Shown piece after piece: positions 8,699 to 17,197 of a DNA stretch of 64,000 nucleotides. The notes below the pieces were generated by a model, which saw only the letters and a program-made list of their open reading frames with translations, had not been told where the DNA came from and did no database searches. The stretch is from Armatimonadota bacterium (GTDB taxonomy: Bacteria > Armatimonadota > Chthonomonadetes > Chthonomonadales > CAJBBX01). Positions within the stretch are counted from its first letter, which is position 1; the number at the start of each line of letters is the position of its first letter. The translations under genes were made by a program, and so were the position numbers. The stretch is taken from the NCBI GenBank assembly GCA_026392115.1, contig JAPLCQ010000087.1, forward strand, positions 43,510 to 107,509. The letters are read 5' to 3'.

Positions 8699-9052
8699 TC
8701 AGAACCCCTCGTGCCCGGGGTGCGGGCAGGAGATGCGGCCCGTGGCCGGGTCATAGCGGTAGGGCTCGCCGCCCACGGCGCACTTGCGGAGTTCGCCCGT
8801 GATCTCGCGGACCTGCGACAGGTCCGCCGGGTAGCCGCCGTCGGGGTCCGACGCCTGCGCGGCCTCGATGCACTGCCGGTCCGAACGGAGGTTCTGGACG
8901 CAGACGCTGTCCTTGGCGTAGGTGATGACGCCCTTGGCCTTCTTGCCGTCGGGCGTCCCGCCGCCCGTGAGGCGCGGGATGAGGACCGCGGCCAGGATGA
9001 CCAGCACGACCACCACGACCAGAATCTCGATGAGCCCGAACGCGCGCCGCAC
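8699..9052 (-). CDS. type IV pilin-like / pseudopilin protein inside the acc operon
   Basis: 117 aa with a class III prepilin leader: MRRAFGLIEILVVVVVLVIL. If cleavage is between Ala4 and Phe5, the mature protein has Phe at +1 and the conserved Glu at +5, as in type II secretion and type IV pilins; Ala instead of Gly at -1 is unusual. The hydrophobic helix is followed by a small globular part with four Cys residues (CVQNLR, RQC, KCAVGG, ISCPHPGHEG). It sits 5 bp downstream of accB and 60 bp upstream of accC, an odd place for a pilin. It may be a GspG- or GspH-like minor pseudopilin. Confidence 0.85.
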   Translation of the reverse strand: MRRAFGLIEILVVVVVLVILAAVLIPRLTGGGTPDGKKAKGVITYAKDSVCVQNLRSDRQCIEAAQASDPDGGYPADLSQVREITGELRKCAVGGEPYRYDPATGRISCPHPGHEGF

Positions 9053-9057
9053 GGCGG

Positions 9058-9501
9058 TCAGTCCCCGTCCGCCGCGGCAATGGCGAAGAGCGGCTGGCCG
9101 TACTCGACCGAGGCGCCGTCCTCCACCAGCACGTCGCGCACCACGCCGGTGGTCTCGCTCCGGACCTCGGACATGAGCTTCATCGACTCGACGCCGCCCA
9201 CGACCTGCCCCTCGGTCACCAGGTCGCCCACGGCGATGGGCCTCTCCAGGTGGTGGAAGACACCCACCAGCGAAGCGGTCACCTGCTCGGCGTCCGGCTC
9301 GGAGCCCGCGGGCGCGGGCGCCTCCCCGGCCGCCGGATGGTCGGCGGACGACGCGGGCTCTTCATGGGCATGGTGGCCCGCGGCGCTCGGCTCTCGGCGC
9401 AGGACGATGCGACGGTCGCCGGCGCGGAGCGTCACCTCGCGCGCTGTGGAGCCGGCCAGGAGGCTCGCGATGGCCTCGACCTCTCGGATCAGATCTTCCA
9501 T
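9058..9501 (-). CDS. accB: acetyl-CoA carboxylase biotin carboxyl carrier protein
   Basis: 147 aa. The C-terminal biotinyl domain carries VESMKLMSEV, with Lys108 as the biotin attachment site (ESMKLM instead of the common EAMKM). The N-terminal region (EDLIREVEAIASLL) matches AccB, and a flexible Ala/Pro/His-rich linker occupies residues 38-72. The start overlaps the last 13 bp of the upstream membrane protein gene, implying translational coupling. It carries CO2 from AccC to the carboxyltransferase, whose genes are not in this window. Confidence 0.93.
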   Translation of the reverse strand: MEDLIREVEAIASLLAGSTAREVTLRAGDRRIVLRREPSAAGHHAHEEPASSADHPAAGEAPAPAGSEPDAEQVTASLVGVFHHLERPIAVGDLVTEGQVVGGVESMKLMSEVRSETTGVVRDVLVEDGASVEYGQPLFAIAAADGD

Positions 9502-10763
9502 TGGAATATGCAGTGCTCCGTGAAGTGCAGGGCCCAGGTGAGGACCATGAGGATGAGGCTGCCCAGCAGCACGATGTTGGCGATCTCGTTGCTCGAGGCG
9601 AGCTGGCCGATGTCGATCCCGCGGGCCGTCTGCTCCAGCGATAGGCGTGACATCACCGTATCGGCGGATCGGAGGGCGACCTCCATGGCGGACTTCATCG
9701 TGCTGAACTGCGAGACGGCCAGGGCCGGGATCGCCAGGACCACAAGCGGCGACACCACCTGGTACTTCAGCCGCTGGTGCTCGTTGTAGATGATGCAGTT
9801 GCGGCAGCGCTCGCGCTTCTGCGCCGGGCTGACGGAGCTGTTCTGCGGAATCTTGACCTCGGCGCCCACCACCTTGGGCGGCGGCGTCGCGACGAGCGGC
9901 TTGAAGGGAGAGACGGGCTTTGCGGCCCCCAGCGGGTCGTCCAGGTTGTACCGATTGGCGTTATCGACCGGCTCATTGTCCTCGGGAACCATGGAACGCG
10001 CTCGCGCCGCCTCGTGGGCCATGCCGACCATGGCCGTACGGATCACCTGCTCCTCGCACATGCAGCCCACCCGCACGCGCCAGCAGCGCTTCTGCAGATG
10101 GAAGACCGGGCAGTGGCTACGGACGAACTCGCGGCAGAAGGGGAGCTGGTAGCACTTGGCCATGGCGCCGATGAGGGGCGGCCGGATCGGCTCCTCCTCC
10201 TCGACCTCGGCTCCGAACTGCATGGCCGACCGCTGGGTCTTCTTCCGCGAGGAGCCGTAGCGGACGCGGTTCACCAGGTCGATGACGACCAGGATGATGC
10301 CGGGGATGGCCAGAACCAGCCCCGCGATCCGCGCCTCGTTGTAGACGGCCAGCGCGGCTGTGTTGCGGCCCGTCAGCCAGTTGGTGACGAGGCCCGGCGC
10401 ACCCATCTCGACGCCCAGCGGCACGCCGTAGTAGAGCCCGGCGGCCAGGAGGACCAGGGCGTAGCCGAGCCCCTCCTCGGCCCAGTAGAGGATCGACGAC
10501 GTGAGGAGGAGCACCGCCAGCGAGATGTTCAGGTACGAGATGGCGCCCTGGATGTTGCCGATGATCCGGACGCGCGCGTCGTGGGTCAGCGACTCCCACT
10601 GCCCGAGCCCGCCGCCCGTGAAGCCGTAGACCAGATAGCCCACCAGGACCAGCACGGCCAGACCGGACAGGAACATCAGCTTGCGCGACGCGTCCAGAAG
10701 CCACTGCGTGACCTTTTCGGCGCCGCCGGAGGTTCTGGACCTATTCCTTCTCACCGGGCGCAT
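9489..10763 (-). CDS. Cys-rich multi-pass membrane protein between efp and accB
   Basis: 424 aa from the ATG at 10763; the longer frame would overlap efp. At least four hydrophobic segments are visible: KLMFLSGLAVLVLVGYLVYG, ISLAVLLLTSSILYW, LGYALVLLAAGLYYG and LVLAIPGIILVVIDLV, with a further pair near the C-terminus (VVSPLVVLAIPALAVSQF and NIVLLGSLILMVLTWALHF). Between them lies a cytoplasmic-looking loop with dense cysteines: CYQLPFCREFVRSHC, KRCWRVRVGCMCEEQ and, later, RERCRNCIIYNEHQ, spacing suggestive of a metal or Fe-S site. It is 25 bp from efp and overlaps accB. I do not know the family; the conserved operon position suggests a membrane or lipid-related role. Confidence 0.8.
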   Translation of the reverse strand: MRPVRRNRSRTSGGAEKVTQWLLDASRKLMFLSGLAVLVLVGYLVYGFTGGGLGQWESLTHDARVRIIGNIQGAISYLNISLAVLLLTSSILYWAEEGLGYALVLLAAGLYYGVPLGVEMGAPGLVTNWLTGRNTAALAVYNEARIAGLVLAIPGIILVVIDLVNRVRYGSSRKKTQRSAMQFGAEVEEEEPIRPPLIGAMAKCYQLPFCREFVRSHCPVFHLQKRCWRVRVGCMCEEQVIRTAMVGMAHEAARARSMVPEDNEPVDNANRYNLDDPLGAAKPVSPFKPLVATPPPKVVGAEVKIPQNSSVSPAQKRERCRNCIIYNEHQRLKYQVVSPLVVLAIPALAVSQFSTMKSAMEVALRSADTVMSRLSLEQTARGIDIGQLASSNEIANIVLLGSLILMVLTWALHFTEHCIFQWKI

Positions 10764-10788
10764 CCCCCGATCGGCGCGGCCGCCAAGG

Positions 10789-11358
10789 CTACTTGGCCCG
10801 CTCCAGGTAGTTGTCGGTGCGGGTATCGATCTTGATCCGGTCGCCGACATTGATGAAGAACGGCACGTTGATGACGGCGCCGGTCTCGACGGTGGCGGGC
10901 TTGCTGCCGCCCGAGGCCGTATCGCCCCGGACGCCCGGGTCGGTCTCCGTCACCTCGAGCTCCACGAAGAAGGGCACTTCGACGCCGATGATGACGCCGG
11001 CGTGGTCCACCACCTGGACCTCCATGCCGTCCTTGAGGTACTTCACCGGATCGCCGATGGCGGCCCTGGTGACCGAGACCTGCTCGTAGGTCTGGCCGTC
11101 CATCAGGAAGTACTCGTCCTCCTGGTTGTAGAGGTACTGCATGGGCTTGCGCTCGATGTGCGCCTGCTCCATCTTCTCTCCGGCCCGGAACGTCTTCTCG
11201 ATGGTGGCCCCGGTTCGCAGGTTCCGAATCCGCGTGCGAACGAAGGCGCCGCCCTTGCCCGGCTTGACGTGCTGGAACTCCACGATGGTGAAGATATCGT
11301 TGTCCTGTATGATGGACAGGCCGTTCCTGAAATCACTGGTATCGATCAACTGACGCAA
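10789..11358 (-). CDS. efp: translation elongation factor P
   Basis: 189 aa, normal length. EF-P binds between the P and E sites and relieves ribosome stalling at polyproline. The modifiable loop reads HVKPGKGGAF with the tip lysine at residue 35. The central OB fold (YLYNQEDEYFLMDGQTYEQ) and the C-terminal domain (VINVPFFINVGDRIKIDTRT) are both present. An atypical 8-10 residue Gly/Ser/Ala insertion (DTASGGSKPATVETG) resembles the family's variable linker. It is the first gene of the operon leading to accB and accC, the arrangement seen in several Terrabacteria. Confidence 0.97.
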   Translation of the reverse strand: MRQLIDTSDFRNGLSIIQDNDIFTIVEFQHVKPGKGGAFVRTRIRNLRTGATIEKTFRAGEKMEQAHIERKPMQYLYNQEDEYFLMDGQTYEQVSVTRAAIGDPVKYLKDGMEVQVVDHAGVIIGVEVPFFVELEVTETDPGVRGDTASGGSKPATVETGAVINVPFFINVGDRIKIDTRTDNYLERAK

Positions 11359-11451
11359 CCCTCCCGTAGCTCAGGGGCGTGCGCCCCCGACTCGCAGACG
11401 GATAGTTTACCATAGGCCCGCCGACGCCCTCCCGAGGCCAGCCGCGCGGTA

Positions 11452-12222
11452 TCACTCCTCGTCGGTGTCCCACCAGAAGAACCAGAAGTCCGACGCCATC
11501 AGCGACGCAGCCAACTCGGAGAGCGTATCCTGGAAATCGAGCAGGTCCGGGCAGTAGGCGACCATCTCGTGAGCGAGAGCCAGGGCCTCGCTCTCGTCAG
11601 CGGGCCGCCGGGTCACGCTGCACTCGATGCAACTGCCGGTTATGGCGATCACCTCGGCGCCGTAGCGGAGTTGCCAGTCGCGCAGGAGTACCACGTGCTG
11701 CTCCGGCGGCGGGCACGCGAACCAGTCGCCGAAACGTACATGGGCCGGGACCTGCCAGCCGCTCGCGCATGGGATCCGGGCGATGGCAACTTCAGCAAAC
11801 GGCTTTCGGGTGCGTGCATCCACGTGCGCCGTCGGTGCGATGGGCTCGATGTCGTCGTCGTCGGGCCACTCACCGACCTCCACAGGACCAGGGCCATCGG
11901 GACCCTCGTCATCGCTCTCGTCGAGCGCCTCCTGCAGGGTCTGCAGGACGGCCTCGGCAGTCCAGTTGCGGGACGCGAAGAGGATATCCTCAGGTGCTTG
12001 GTCGCCCTGCCGGTAGACATCCAGCAAATCTGCGACATCGTCCGGGCTTCCCAAGATGACCGGCACGAAGCGCCCTTCGGCCTCGTCCGCCATCCGGGCG
12101 CGCCGTTCCAGCGCCTCGACGCCGGGGACGATGACGGTCTCGAACGGGAAGCCCTGCGGAACCGGCGCCGCCTCGGCCTTCTGCTTGCCGCCGCCGCCGA
12201 AAAGTCTCCCCAACCAACCCAT
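11452..12222 (-). CDS. DUF4253 domain protein
   Basis: 256 aa from the ATG at 12222, which has GGAGGT five bases upstream. The C-terminal 100 residues match DUF4253: LLRDWQLRYGAEVIAITG, then ALALAHEMVAYCPDLLDF, ending in WFFWWDTDEE. The central segment is rich in acidic residues (SDDEGPDGPGP, PDDDDIE) and probably disordered. The N-terminus (MGWLGRLFGGGGKQK) is a glycine-rich amphipathic stretch that could associate with the membrane. No enzymatic role is established for the family. Transcribed alone, divergently from the GH-A gene. Confidence 0.85.
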   Translation of the reverse strand: MGWLGRLFGGGGKQKAEAAPVPQGFPFETVIVPGVEALERRARMADEAEGRFVPVILGSPDDVADLLDVYRQGDQAPEDILFASRNWTAEAVLQTLQEALDESDDEGPDGPGPVEVGEWPDDDDIEPIAPTAHVDARTRKPFAEVAIARIPCASGWQVPAHVRFGDWFACPPPEQHVVLLRDWQLRYGAEVIAITGSCIECSVTRRPADESEALALAHEMVAYCPDLLDFQDTLSELAASLMASDFWFFWWDTDEE

Positions 12223-12348
12223 GCCGCACCTCCGTCGGAATGATACCGGCATGGTACCCATTGGCGCGCGGGCGTAGCGCATAATGGCCTATGGCCGATC
12301 CCGTACTGCCGCGTTCGCGTTGGCGCGGTCGGCGGAGGGCGGCTCCCC

Positions 12349-15054
12349 ATGAGGCTCCTACGATCGGCGCTCGGCGCGGCCGCACTGGCCTGCGTCGCGC
12401 CGGCGGCGTTTGCACGTCAGCCCCAGCGGCTGACAGCCCGGTTCGCCGAGGGGCGGGAGGGCTGGCTCGCCGTGCCGCCCCCCACGGCGCCGCCCACGCA
12501 GATCGGCCTCACGGAAGGCCCCCCGGCGGGCCGCTCGCTGCGCCTCCGCTACGCGGTGACGGCCAGGAAGCTGGCCGGCGTCATCCACCCGGTCGACGGC
12601 CTTCTGGGCGGAGGCATCCGTCTGCGCGCGAAGACCGACACGCCCACGACGCTGGTGGTCGGGTGCATCGAGCGGGACGGCTCCTCCTACATGCGCACGC
12701 TGCAGACCCGGGCGGGTGAATGGGTACGCTTCGAGGCGGCCTTCAGCTCCCTGACCCTGAGCGACGACTCCAAGGACGAGAACGGCGCGCTGGACCTGGC
12801 GCAGGTGGCCAACGTGGTCATCGCCGACGCGGGCGGCTTCATGCCCACGACGGGCATGGATCGGACTCTCTGGCTGGACGACATCGAGCTGGGCGCCGAT
12901 GTGGCGGGCGCCGGCGCGAGCCCCTACACGCCGCTGCTGCCCTGCGGCCCCGCCTCGGCGTCGGGCAGCCGGGCAACGCGCGGCGTTCGCTACGCGCCGG
13001 GTAAGTTCGGTCGGGCCATGGTGGCCGACAGGCCAGGCGCCCAGGGGCTCGTGCCGGTGCGCGTCGCCGCCGACGATGCCGGATGGAGCCGACGGCAGGG
13101 CGCCATCGAGATGTGGCTCCGCCCCACGGTCGACGTGGCCGCCATCCCGGACTTCAGCGGCATCGTCTCGCTGCAGCAGGAGCCCTTCATGCCGGGGTTC
13201 AAGGGAAGCCTGCAGCTCTTCATGACCGGCTCGCACCAGCTGGCGTTCATGCTCAACGGCTCCATGGAGAACCTGGCCGCGTCGTTGCCCCTGCAGTGGA
13301 AGGCCGGCCGTTGGCGCCATGTGGCGGTCACCTGGGGCCCGGCGGGCATGAGGCTCTATGTGGACGGCGTGGCGGCGGGCTCCGGGCGCGTCACGGGAGG
13401 CCCGTCGGCTCCGGCCGGCGATCTCGTGGTGGGCAGCCACGCATGGACCATCGTCTCCTCGCGCCCGTCGATGATGGCCTTCGACGACCTGCGCGTCTCC
13501 TCGCGGCAGCGGTCCGACGCCGAAATCATGGCGTCGGCGCGCCGCACCGAGCCGATCGCCCGTGACGCGGACACCGTTGCGCTGGAGCGGTTCGACGGCT
13601 CTCCCGCGCCGCCCGCCGCGCTCACGGGCGGCTCGTGGCCCTGGCACAGCTTCCGGCCGGGACAGCCCGTCACGCTGAGCGTTCCGGGTCGGCAACCGGT
13701 CCGCGGTCGCATCTCCGAGGCCGGCGGGCGCGCCGCGGCGACCCTGACCCCCTCCGCGGGAAGCCTCCGATCCGCGGGACTCGCGCATCCGGGCTTCTAC
13801 CGCGTGACGGCTGGAACGGCCGACGAGTGGCTGCGGGCGCTGCCCAGGGCCGCCATCCCCCGCGACCCCTTCTTCGGCGCCTCGGCCTGCTACGCGCAGA
13901 TGCCCGACGGCGAGCGCTTCTTCCGGCTCGCGCGGGAGGCCGGCGTCCAGACGCTGCGCATGCCCTTCGAGTGGTTCGAGATCGAGCCGCGGGAAGGGCG
14001 GTTCGTCTGGGAGAAGTACGACCGCATCGCGGCCTGGGCCGCCGGGCACGGCGTGGAGCTCATCCCCACGTTCATCTGGGAGAAGCCGCAGCCCGCTTGG
14101 GCGGGGCCCGGCGAGGCCAAGGCGGGCCTCGAAAGCCAGGAGCGCTACCCGCCCACCGACATGGCCCGGTGGCGCCGCTTCGTGGGCGCGGTGGTGGCGC
14201 GGTACAAGGGGACGATCCACTGGTGGATCCCGGCCAACGAGCCGAACCTGGCGCGCTACTGGCACCCGAAGCCCGACGCCCGCGCCTACACGGAGCTGCT
14301 CCGGCACACCCGCGAGGCGGCGCGCCAGGCCGATCCGAGCGCCCGCATGCTGGGATTGAGCGCGTCGGGGATCGACCTCCGGTTCATGGAGGAGTGCTTC
14401 AAGGCGGGCGCGCTGAAGTACTGCGACGCCGTGGGCGTCCACCCTTACAACTGCCCGCGCGACCCCGACGAGGCGGCGCCGATCAACATCATGGACCCGG
14501 CTTCCCGGCGCGATACGTGGCGCGAGGGCCTCCGTGCGGCCGGCGCGCTGATCCGCCGCTACGGGGGCGCCCAGAAGCTCTGGCTGGACGAGGCAGGGCA
14601 GCCCTACCGCAACGACTTCCTTGCGCCCGACTGGGGCCGCCCGGAGCCCGAGGCCGCGCGCATCCTGGCCAAGGAGCTGGTGGAGGCGCGGGCAAGCGGC
14701 TGCGTCGATCGCGTGCTCTGGTTCTCGTTCTACGGCGGCGACTACGGCTCGTTCGCGCTGGTGCGGCCCGACGGCAGCCCGTCACTGCCGCTGGCGGCCT
14801 TCTGCGCCGCGCGGGCCATGCTGGCGGGCTCCGCCTACCTCGGCGACGGCAAGCGCGGCCCGGGAGTGGCTTCGCGGCGCTTCAGAACCGCCCGGGGCAA
14901 CGTCGAGGTGTTGTGGAGCGCCGCCGGCGCGGCGACGGTTCGGCTGCCGCGCGGATCAACCGCATACGACCTCTACGGCTTCCCAATGGCCTTGCGCGGC
15001 GCCGAGCGGGCGCTGAAGCTGACGGCGTCGCCGGTCACCATCGCGGGGCCGTAA
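12349..15054 (+). CDS. secreted multidomain clan GH-A glycosidase with LamG domain
   Basis: 901 aa. A signal peptide (ALGAAALACVAPAAFA) leads into a beta-sandwich (carbohydrate-binding-like) domain, then a LamG/concanavalin-like domain near residues 215-420 (AIEMWLRPTVD, RHVAVTWGPAGMRLYVDGV), then a TIM barrel from about 500. The barrel has IEPREGRFVWEKYD, the acid/base ANEPN with Glu631 and the nucleophile WLDEAGQP with Glu748, spacing typical of GH-A enzymes such as GH39, GH5 or GH42. The substrate cannot be told. ATG at 12349 follows GGAGGG. The convergent SGNH esterase gene downstream may act on the same polysaccharide. Confidence 0.88.
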   Translation: MRLLRSALGAAALACVAPAAFARQPQRLTARFAEGREGWLAVPPPTAPPTQIGLTEGPPAGRSLRLRYAVTARKLAGVIHPVDGLLGGGIRLRAKTDTPTTLVVGCIERDGSSYMRTLQTRAGEWVRFEAAFSSLTLSDDSKDENGALDLAQVANVVIADAGGFMPTTGMDRTLWLDDIELGADVAGAGASPYTPLLPCGPASASGSRATRGVRYAPGKFGRAMVADRPGAQGLVPVRVAADDAGWSRRQGAIEMWLRPTVDVAAIPDFSGIVSLQQEPFMPGFKGSLQLFMTGSHQLAFMLNGSMENLAASLPLQWKAGRWRHVAVTWGPAGMRLYVDGVAAGSGRVTGGPSAPAGDLVVGSHAWTIVSSRPSMMAFDDLRVSSRQRSDAEIMASARRTEPIARDADTVALERFDGSPAPPAALTGGSWPWHSFRPGQPVTLSVPGRQPVRGRISEAGGRAAATLTPSAGSLRSAGLAHPGFYRVTAGTADEWLRALPRAAIPRDPFFGASACYAQMPDGERFFRLAREAGVQTLRMPFEWFEIEPREGRFVWEKYDRIAAWAAGHGVELIPTFIWEKPQPAWAGPGEAKAGLESQERYPPTDMARWRRFVGAVVARYKGTIHWWIPANEPNLARYWHPKPDARAYTELLRHTREAARQADPSARMLGLSASGIDLRFMEECFKAGALKYCDAVGVHPYNCPRDPDEAAPINIMDPASRRDTWREGLRAAGALIRRYGGAQKLWLDEAGQPYRNDFLAPDWGRPEPEAARILAKELVEARASGCVDRVLWFSFYGGDYGSFALVRPDGSPSLPLAAFCAARAMLAGSAYLGDGKRGPGVASRRFRTARGNVEVLWSAAGAATVRLPRGSTAYDLYGFPMALRGAERALKLTASPVTIAGP

Positions 15055-15058
15055 GGGG

Positions 15059-15105
15059 GCGCAGGGCGGCGGCCGAGGGGTTCACCCGGAGCCGCCGCCC
15101 TGCGC
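15059..15105. terminator. strong bidirectional terminator hairpin
   Basis: A perfect 15-bp inverted repeat: GCGCAGGGCGGCGGC at 15059-15073 and its complement at 15091-15105, with a 17-base loop. It lies between the convergent GH-A gene (stop at 15054) and SGNH gene (stop at 15114), and its high GC stem makes it the best terminator in the window. There is no long T-run on either side. Confidence 0.85.
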
Positions 15106-15113
15106 GAAAGATG

Positions 15114-16370
15114 TTACTGCGCCGCCTCCACCGTGTAGGTGTGCGGTACCGGACGGGCCGCCTGCCGCTGCTGCCGCGCGATGTCGGCGTCCCAGGCGTC
15201 CATGGCCGCCAGCGCGGCGTCGCTCTTGGGCGACTTGCACCAGTCAAGCGGCAGCTGCACCTGGCGCCAGCGGGTGAAGTGGACCTGGTTGTGCGAGAGC
15301 GTCAGGGCGTGGACGCGGGCGGCCTGCTCCGCCATGGGCGTGGCCGCGAGGGCCAGGTTGACGCCCCGGGCCAGGTCGGCGGCGGGGTAGACGCCCGCTT
15401 CCCGGCCGTCGATGCTCAACCGGTAGCTGCCGCCGGAGAGGCCCGCGACGCGGACGATCTGGCGGTTGAGGGTCTCCTGGAAGTCCGACGAGGCCAGAAC
15501 CAGCGCGAAGGTCGCCTCCTTCGAGTCGACGGGCATGGGAAGCGCCTTGTCCAGCTGCGTCCAGGTGAGCTTGGCGCCGGGCGTGACGCCGCCGACGGTG
15601 CAGTTCTGTGTGCTGGTCGCCTTGCCCGCCCGGGCGTCGATCTCCACCGAGGAGACCAGCGCAGGGGCCCGCCAGGCCTTCAGGAGGCACGCGGCCATGG
15701 TCAACTGGCCGGCCGGGCCGGGATGCACGCGGTCGGCGATGATCTTCTGCGCCAGCGCCGCGTCGGTGGTGTTGGCCTTCTTCAGCATGGCGACCACGTC
15801 CGTGCAGAGGTCGGCGACGCCCAGCTTCTTCTCGTCGGCAAGCTGCTGCACGAAGTCGCCGTAGCGCACGAGGACGTTGTTGTAGCCGCCGGGGAACGCG
15901 GGCGCGCGGGTCACGTCGTCGAACGGCGAAGGGCGGATGAGCGTCATGCGCAGGTTCGGCAGGGCGCCCTTCATGGTGCTGACGATGTTGCGGTAGCCGT
16001 CGGCGTAGGTCTTGAAGATGCCCTCGTCGAAGGCGCGGTACGAGCCGTCGTTCATGCCGAGCATCACGGTCATGACGGTGGGCTTGTAGGCGATGACGTC
16101 GCGCTTCAGGCGCACGTCGACGGGGCCGCCGCCGCCGCCCGTCACGCGGTCGCCGCCCCAGCCCGAGTGCGTGAACGTGACGTTCAGTCCCGGGAAGCGG
16201 GTGACCACGAAGGTCTCCACGAACGTCGTATAGAGCCTCTGGTCGGTGATGCTGTCACCGTAGAAGACGACCCGGTCGCCCTGCTTGAGCGCGAACTGGG
16301 CCAGGCAGGCCCCGGTCGCCAGCGTCAGCGCCAGCAGCGCCACCGCCGTCGTCATGATCCTTCGCAGCAT
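15114..16370 (-). CDS. secreted SGNH/GDSL hydrolase (esterase)
   Basis: 418 aa. A signal peptide (VALLALTLATGACLAQ) is followed by the four SGNH blocks: FYGDSITDQ with the nucleophile Ser40, SGWGGDRV with the oxyanion Gly, LGMNDGSY with the Asn, and DRVHPGPAG near residues 214-219 with the catalytic Asp and His. The C-terminal half is longer than in minimal SGNH enzymes and may carry a second beta-domain. Members deacetylate plant polysaccharides or act on short esters. It converges on the GH-A gene across a shared terminator, which suggests a common polysaccharide target. Confidence 0.9.
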   Translation of the reverse strand: MLRRIMTTAVALLALTLATGACLAQFALKQGDRVVFYGDSITDQRLYTTFVETFVVTRFPGLNVTFTHSGWGGDRVTGGGGGPVDVRLKRDVIAYKPTVMTVMLGMNDGSYRAFDEGIFKTYADGYRNIVSTMKGALPNLRMTLIRPSPFDDVTRAPAFPGGYNNVLVRYGDFVQQLADEKKLGVADLCTDVVAMLKKANTTDAALAQKIIADRVHPGPAGQLTMAACLLKAWRAPALVSSVEIDARAGKATSTQNCTVGGVTPGAKLTWTQLDKALPMPVDSKEATFALVLASSDFQETLNRQIVRVAGLSGGSYRLSIDGREAGVYPAADLARGVNLALAATPMAEQAARVHALTLSHNQVHFTRWRQVQLPLDWCKSPKSDAALAAMDAWDADIARQQRQAARPVPHTYTVEAAQ

Positions 16371-16437
16371 AGTGCTCCCTCCCGCGGCCGGTTCCGTAGC
16401 GCCGGCTCCCTGCCGATCGCCGCGCCGCGCACCCGGT

Positions 16438-16443
16438 ATTATG
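16438..16443 (-). promoter_or_regulatory. possible -10 box for the SGNH gene
   Basis: Read on the minus strand the bases are CATAAT, about 68 bases upstream of the ATG at 16370. No matching -35 box was found. One of several CATAAT or TANAAT boxes that precede starts in this window. Confidence 0.3.
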
Positions 16444-16504
16444 CACGGCTGGAGCGCCGCATGGGCGCGTTGCCCGGCGGGTAGCGCCGCAACCGCGCTT
16501 GCCG

Positions 16505-16510
16505 TATAAT
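16505..16510 (+). promoter_or_regulatory. -10 box TATAAT for the Uma2 gene
   Basis: A perfect TATAAT lies 30 bases upstream of the chosen ATG at 16541, which has GGAGGAG as ribosome binding site. No good -35 hexamer occurs at normal spacing (TTGCCC lies 29 bases upstream, too far). Confidence 0.45.
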
Positions 16511-16540
16511 GCCATGGAAGGGTCGTGGACGGAGGAGCCC

Positions 16541-17197
16541 ATGAGCGTCGTCATTGAACCGATCACCCGGATGGTGCAGTGGGACGAGCCCATTGATGCG
16601 CTGGTGCGGATGCGCACGCGCGAGAGGGCGCGCCGCCGCCGCTTCATCGATACCGTGCGCGAGGACCAGAAAGCGGAGTTCATCTACGGGGAGGTTGTCG
16701 TGCATTCGCCCGTCACGCTACGTCACAACGAAGTCTCATCGCGGCTCGCCACGCTGCTCCGCGCCCACTGCCAGCGCGAGTCCCTGGGGAAGGTGGGCAT
16801 CGAGAAGCTGATGATCTCGCTCTCCCGGAACGACTACGAGCCCGATGTCTGCTGGTTCGGCCCCGCCAAAGCCTCCGACCTGCGGCCCGACCAGCGCCGC
16901 TTCCCGGCCCCGGACTTCGTGGCGGAGGCGCTCTCGCCATCGACCGAAGCCAACGACCGCGGAGTGAAGCGGGTCGACTACGCCGCCCACGGCGTGGCCG
17001 AGTACTGGATCATCGATCCCGAGGGGGAGACGGTGGAGCCGCTGATCCTATCGGGCGCCGCTTACGCCGACGCGCCGCCGGTGCGGCAGGGCGACCTCTC
17101 GTCCGCCACGATACCCGGTTTCCGCATCCCCGTGCGCGCCCTGTTCGACGACAAGGCCTGCCACGCCGCCCTGGCCGCGCTCTTCCTCGAGCCCTGA
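16541..17197 (+). CDS. Uma2-family (DUF820) putative restriction endonuclease
   Basis: 218 aa from the ATG at 16541 (GGAGGAG three bases upstream); a longer TTG start at 16499 is less likely because TATAAT would then lie inside the gene. The PD-(D/E)XK-like core is visible: KAEFIYGEVVVHSP near residue 45, YEPDVCWFG near 98, DFVAEALSPSTEANDRGVKR near 125-144 and AEYWIIDPE near 155. Uma2 proteins are abundant in Cyanobacteria, Chloroflexi and Armatimonadetes and have no proven restriction activity. It is transcribed alone, next to a repeat-rich gap. Confidence 0.9.
   Translation: MSVVIEPITRMVQWDEPIDALVRMRTRERARRRRFIDTVREDQKAEFIYGEVVVHSPVTLRHNEVSSRLATLLRAHCQRESLGKVGIEKLMISLSRNDYEPDVCWFGPAKASDLRPDQRRFPAPDFVAEALSPSTEANDRGVKRVDYAAHGVAEYWIIDPEGETVEPLILSGAAYADAPPVRQGDLSSATIPGFRIPVRALFDDKACHAALAALFLEP

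Noticed and set aside
13635..16484. 949-aa open frame on the plus strand
   Set aside because: It crosses the strong terminator at 15059-15105 and covers the GH-A and SGNH genes in the wrong frame; composition is typical of a shadow.
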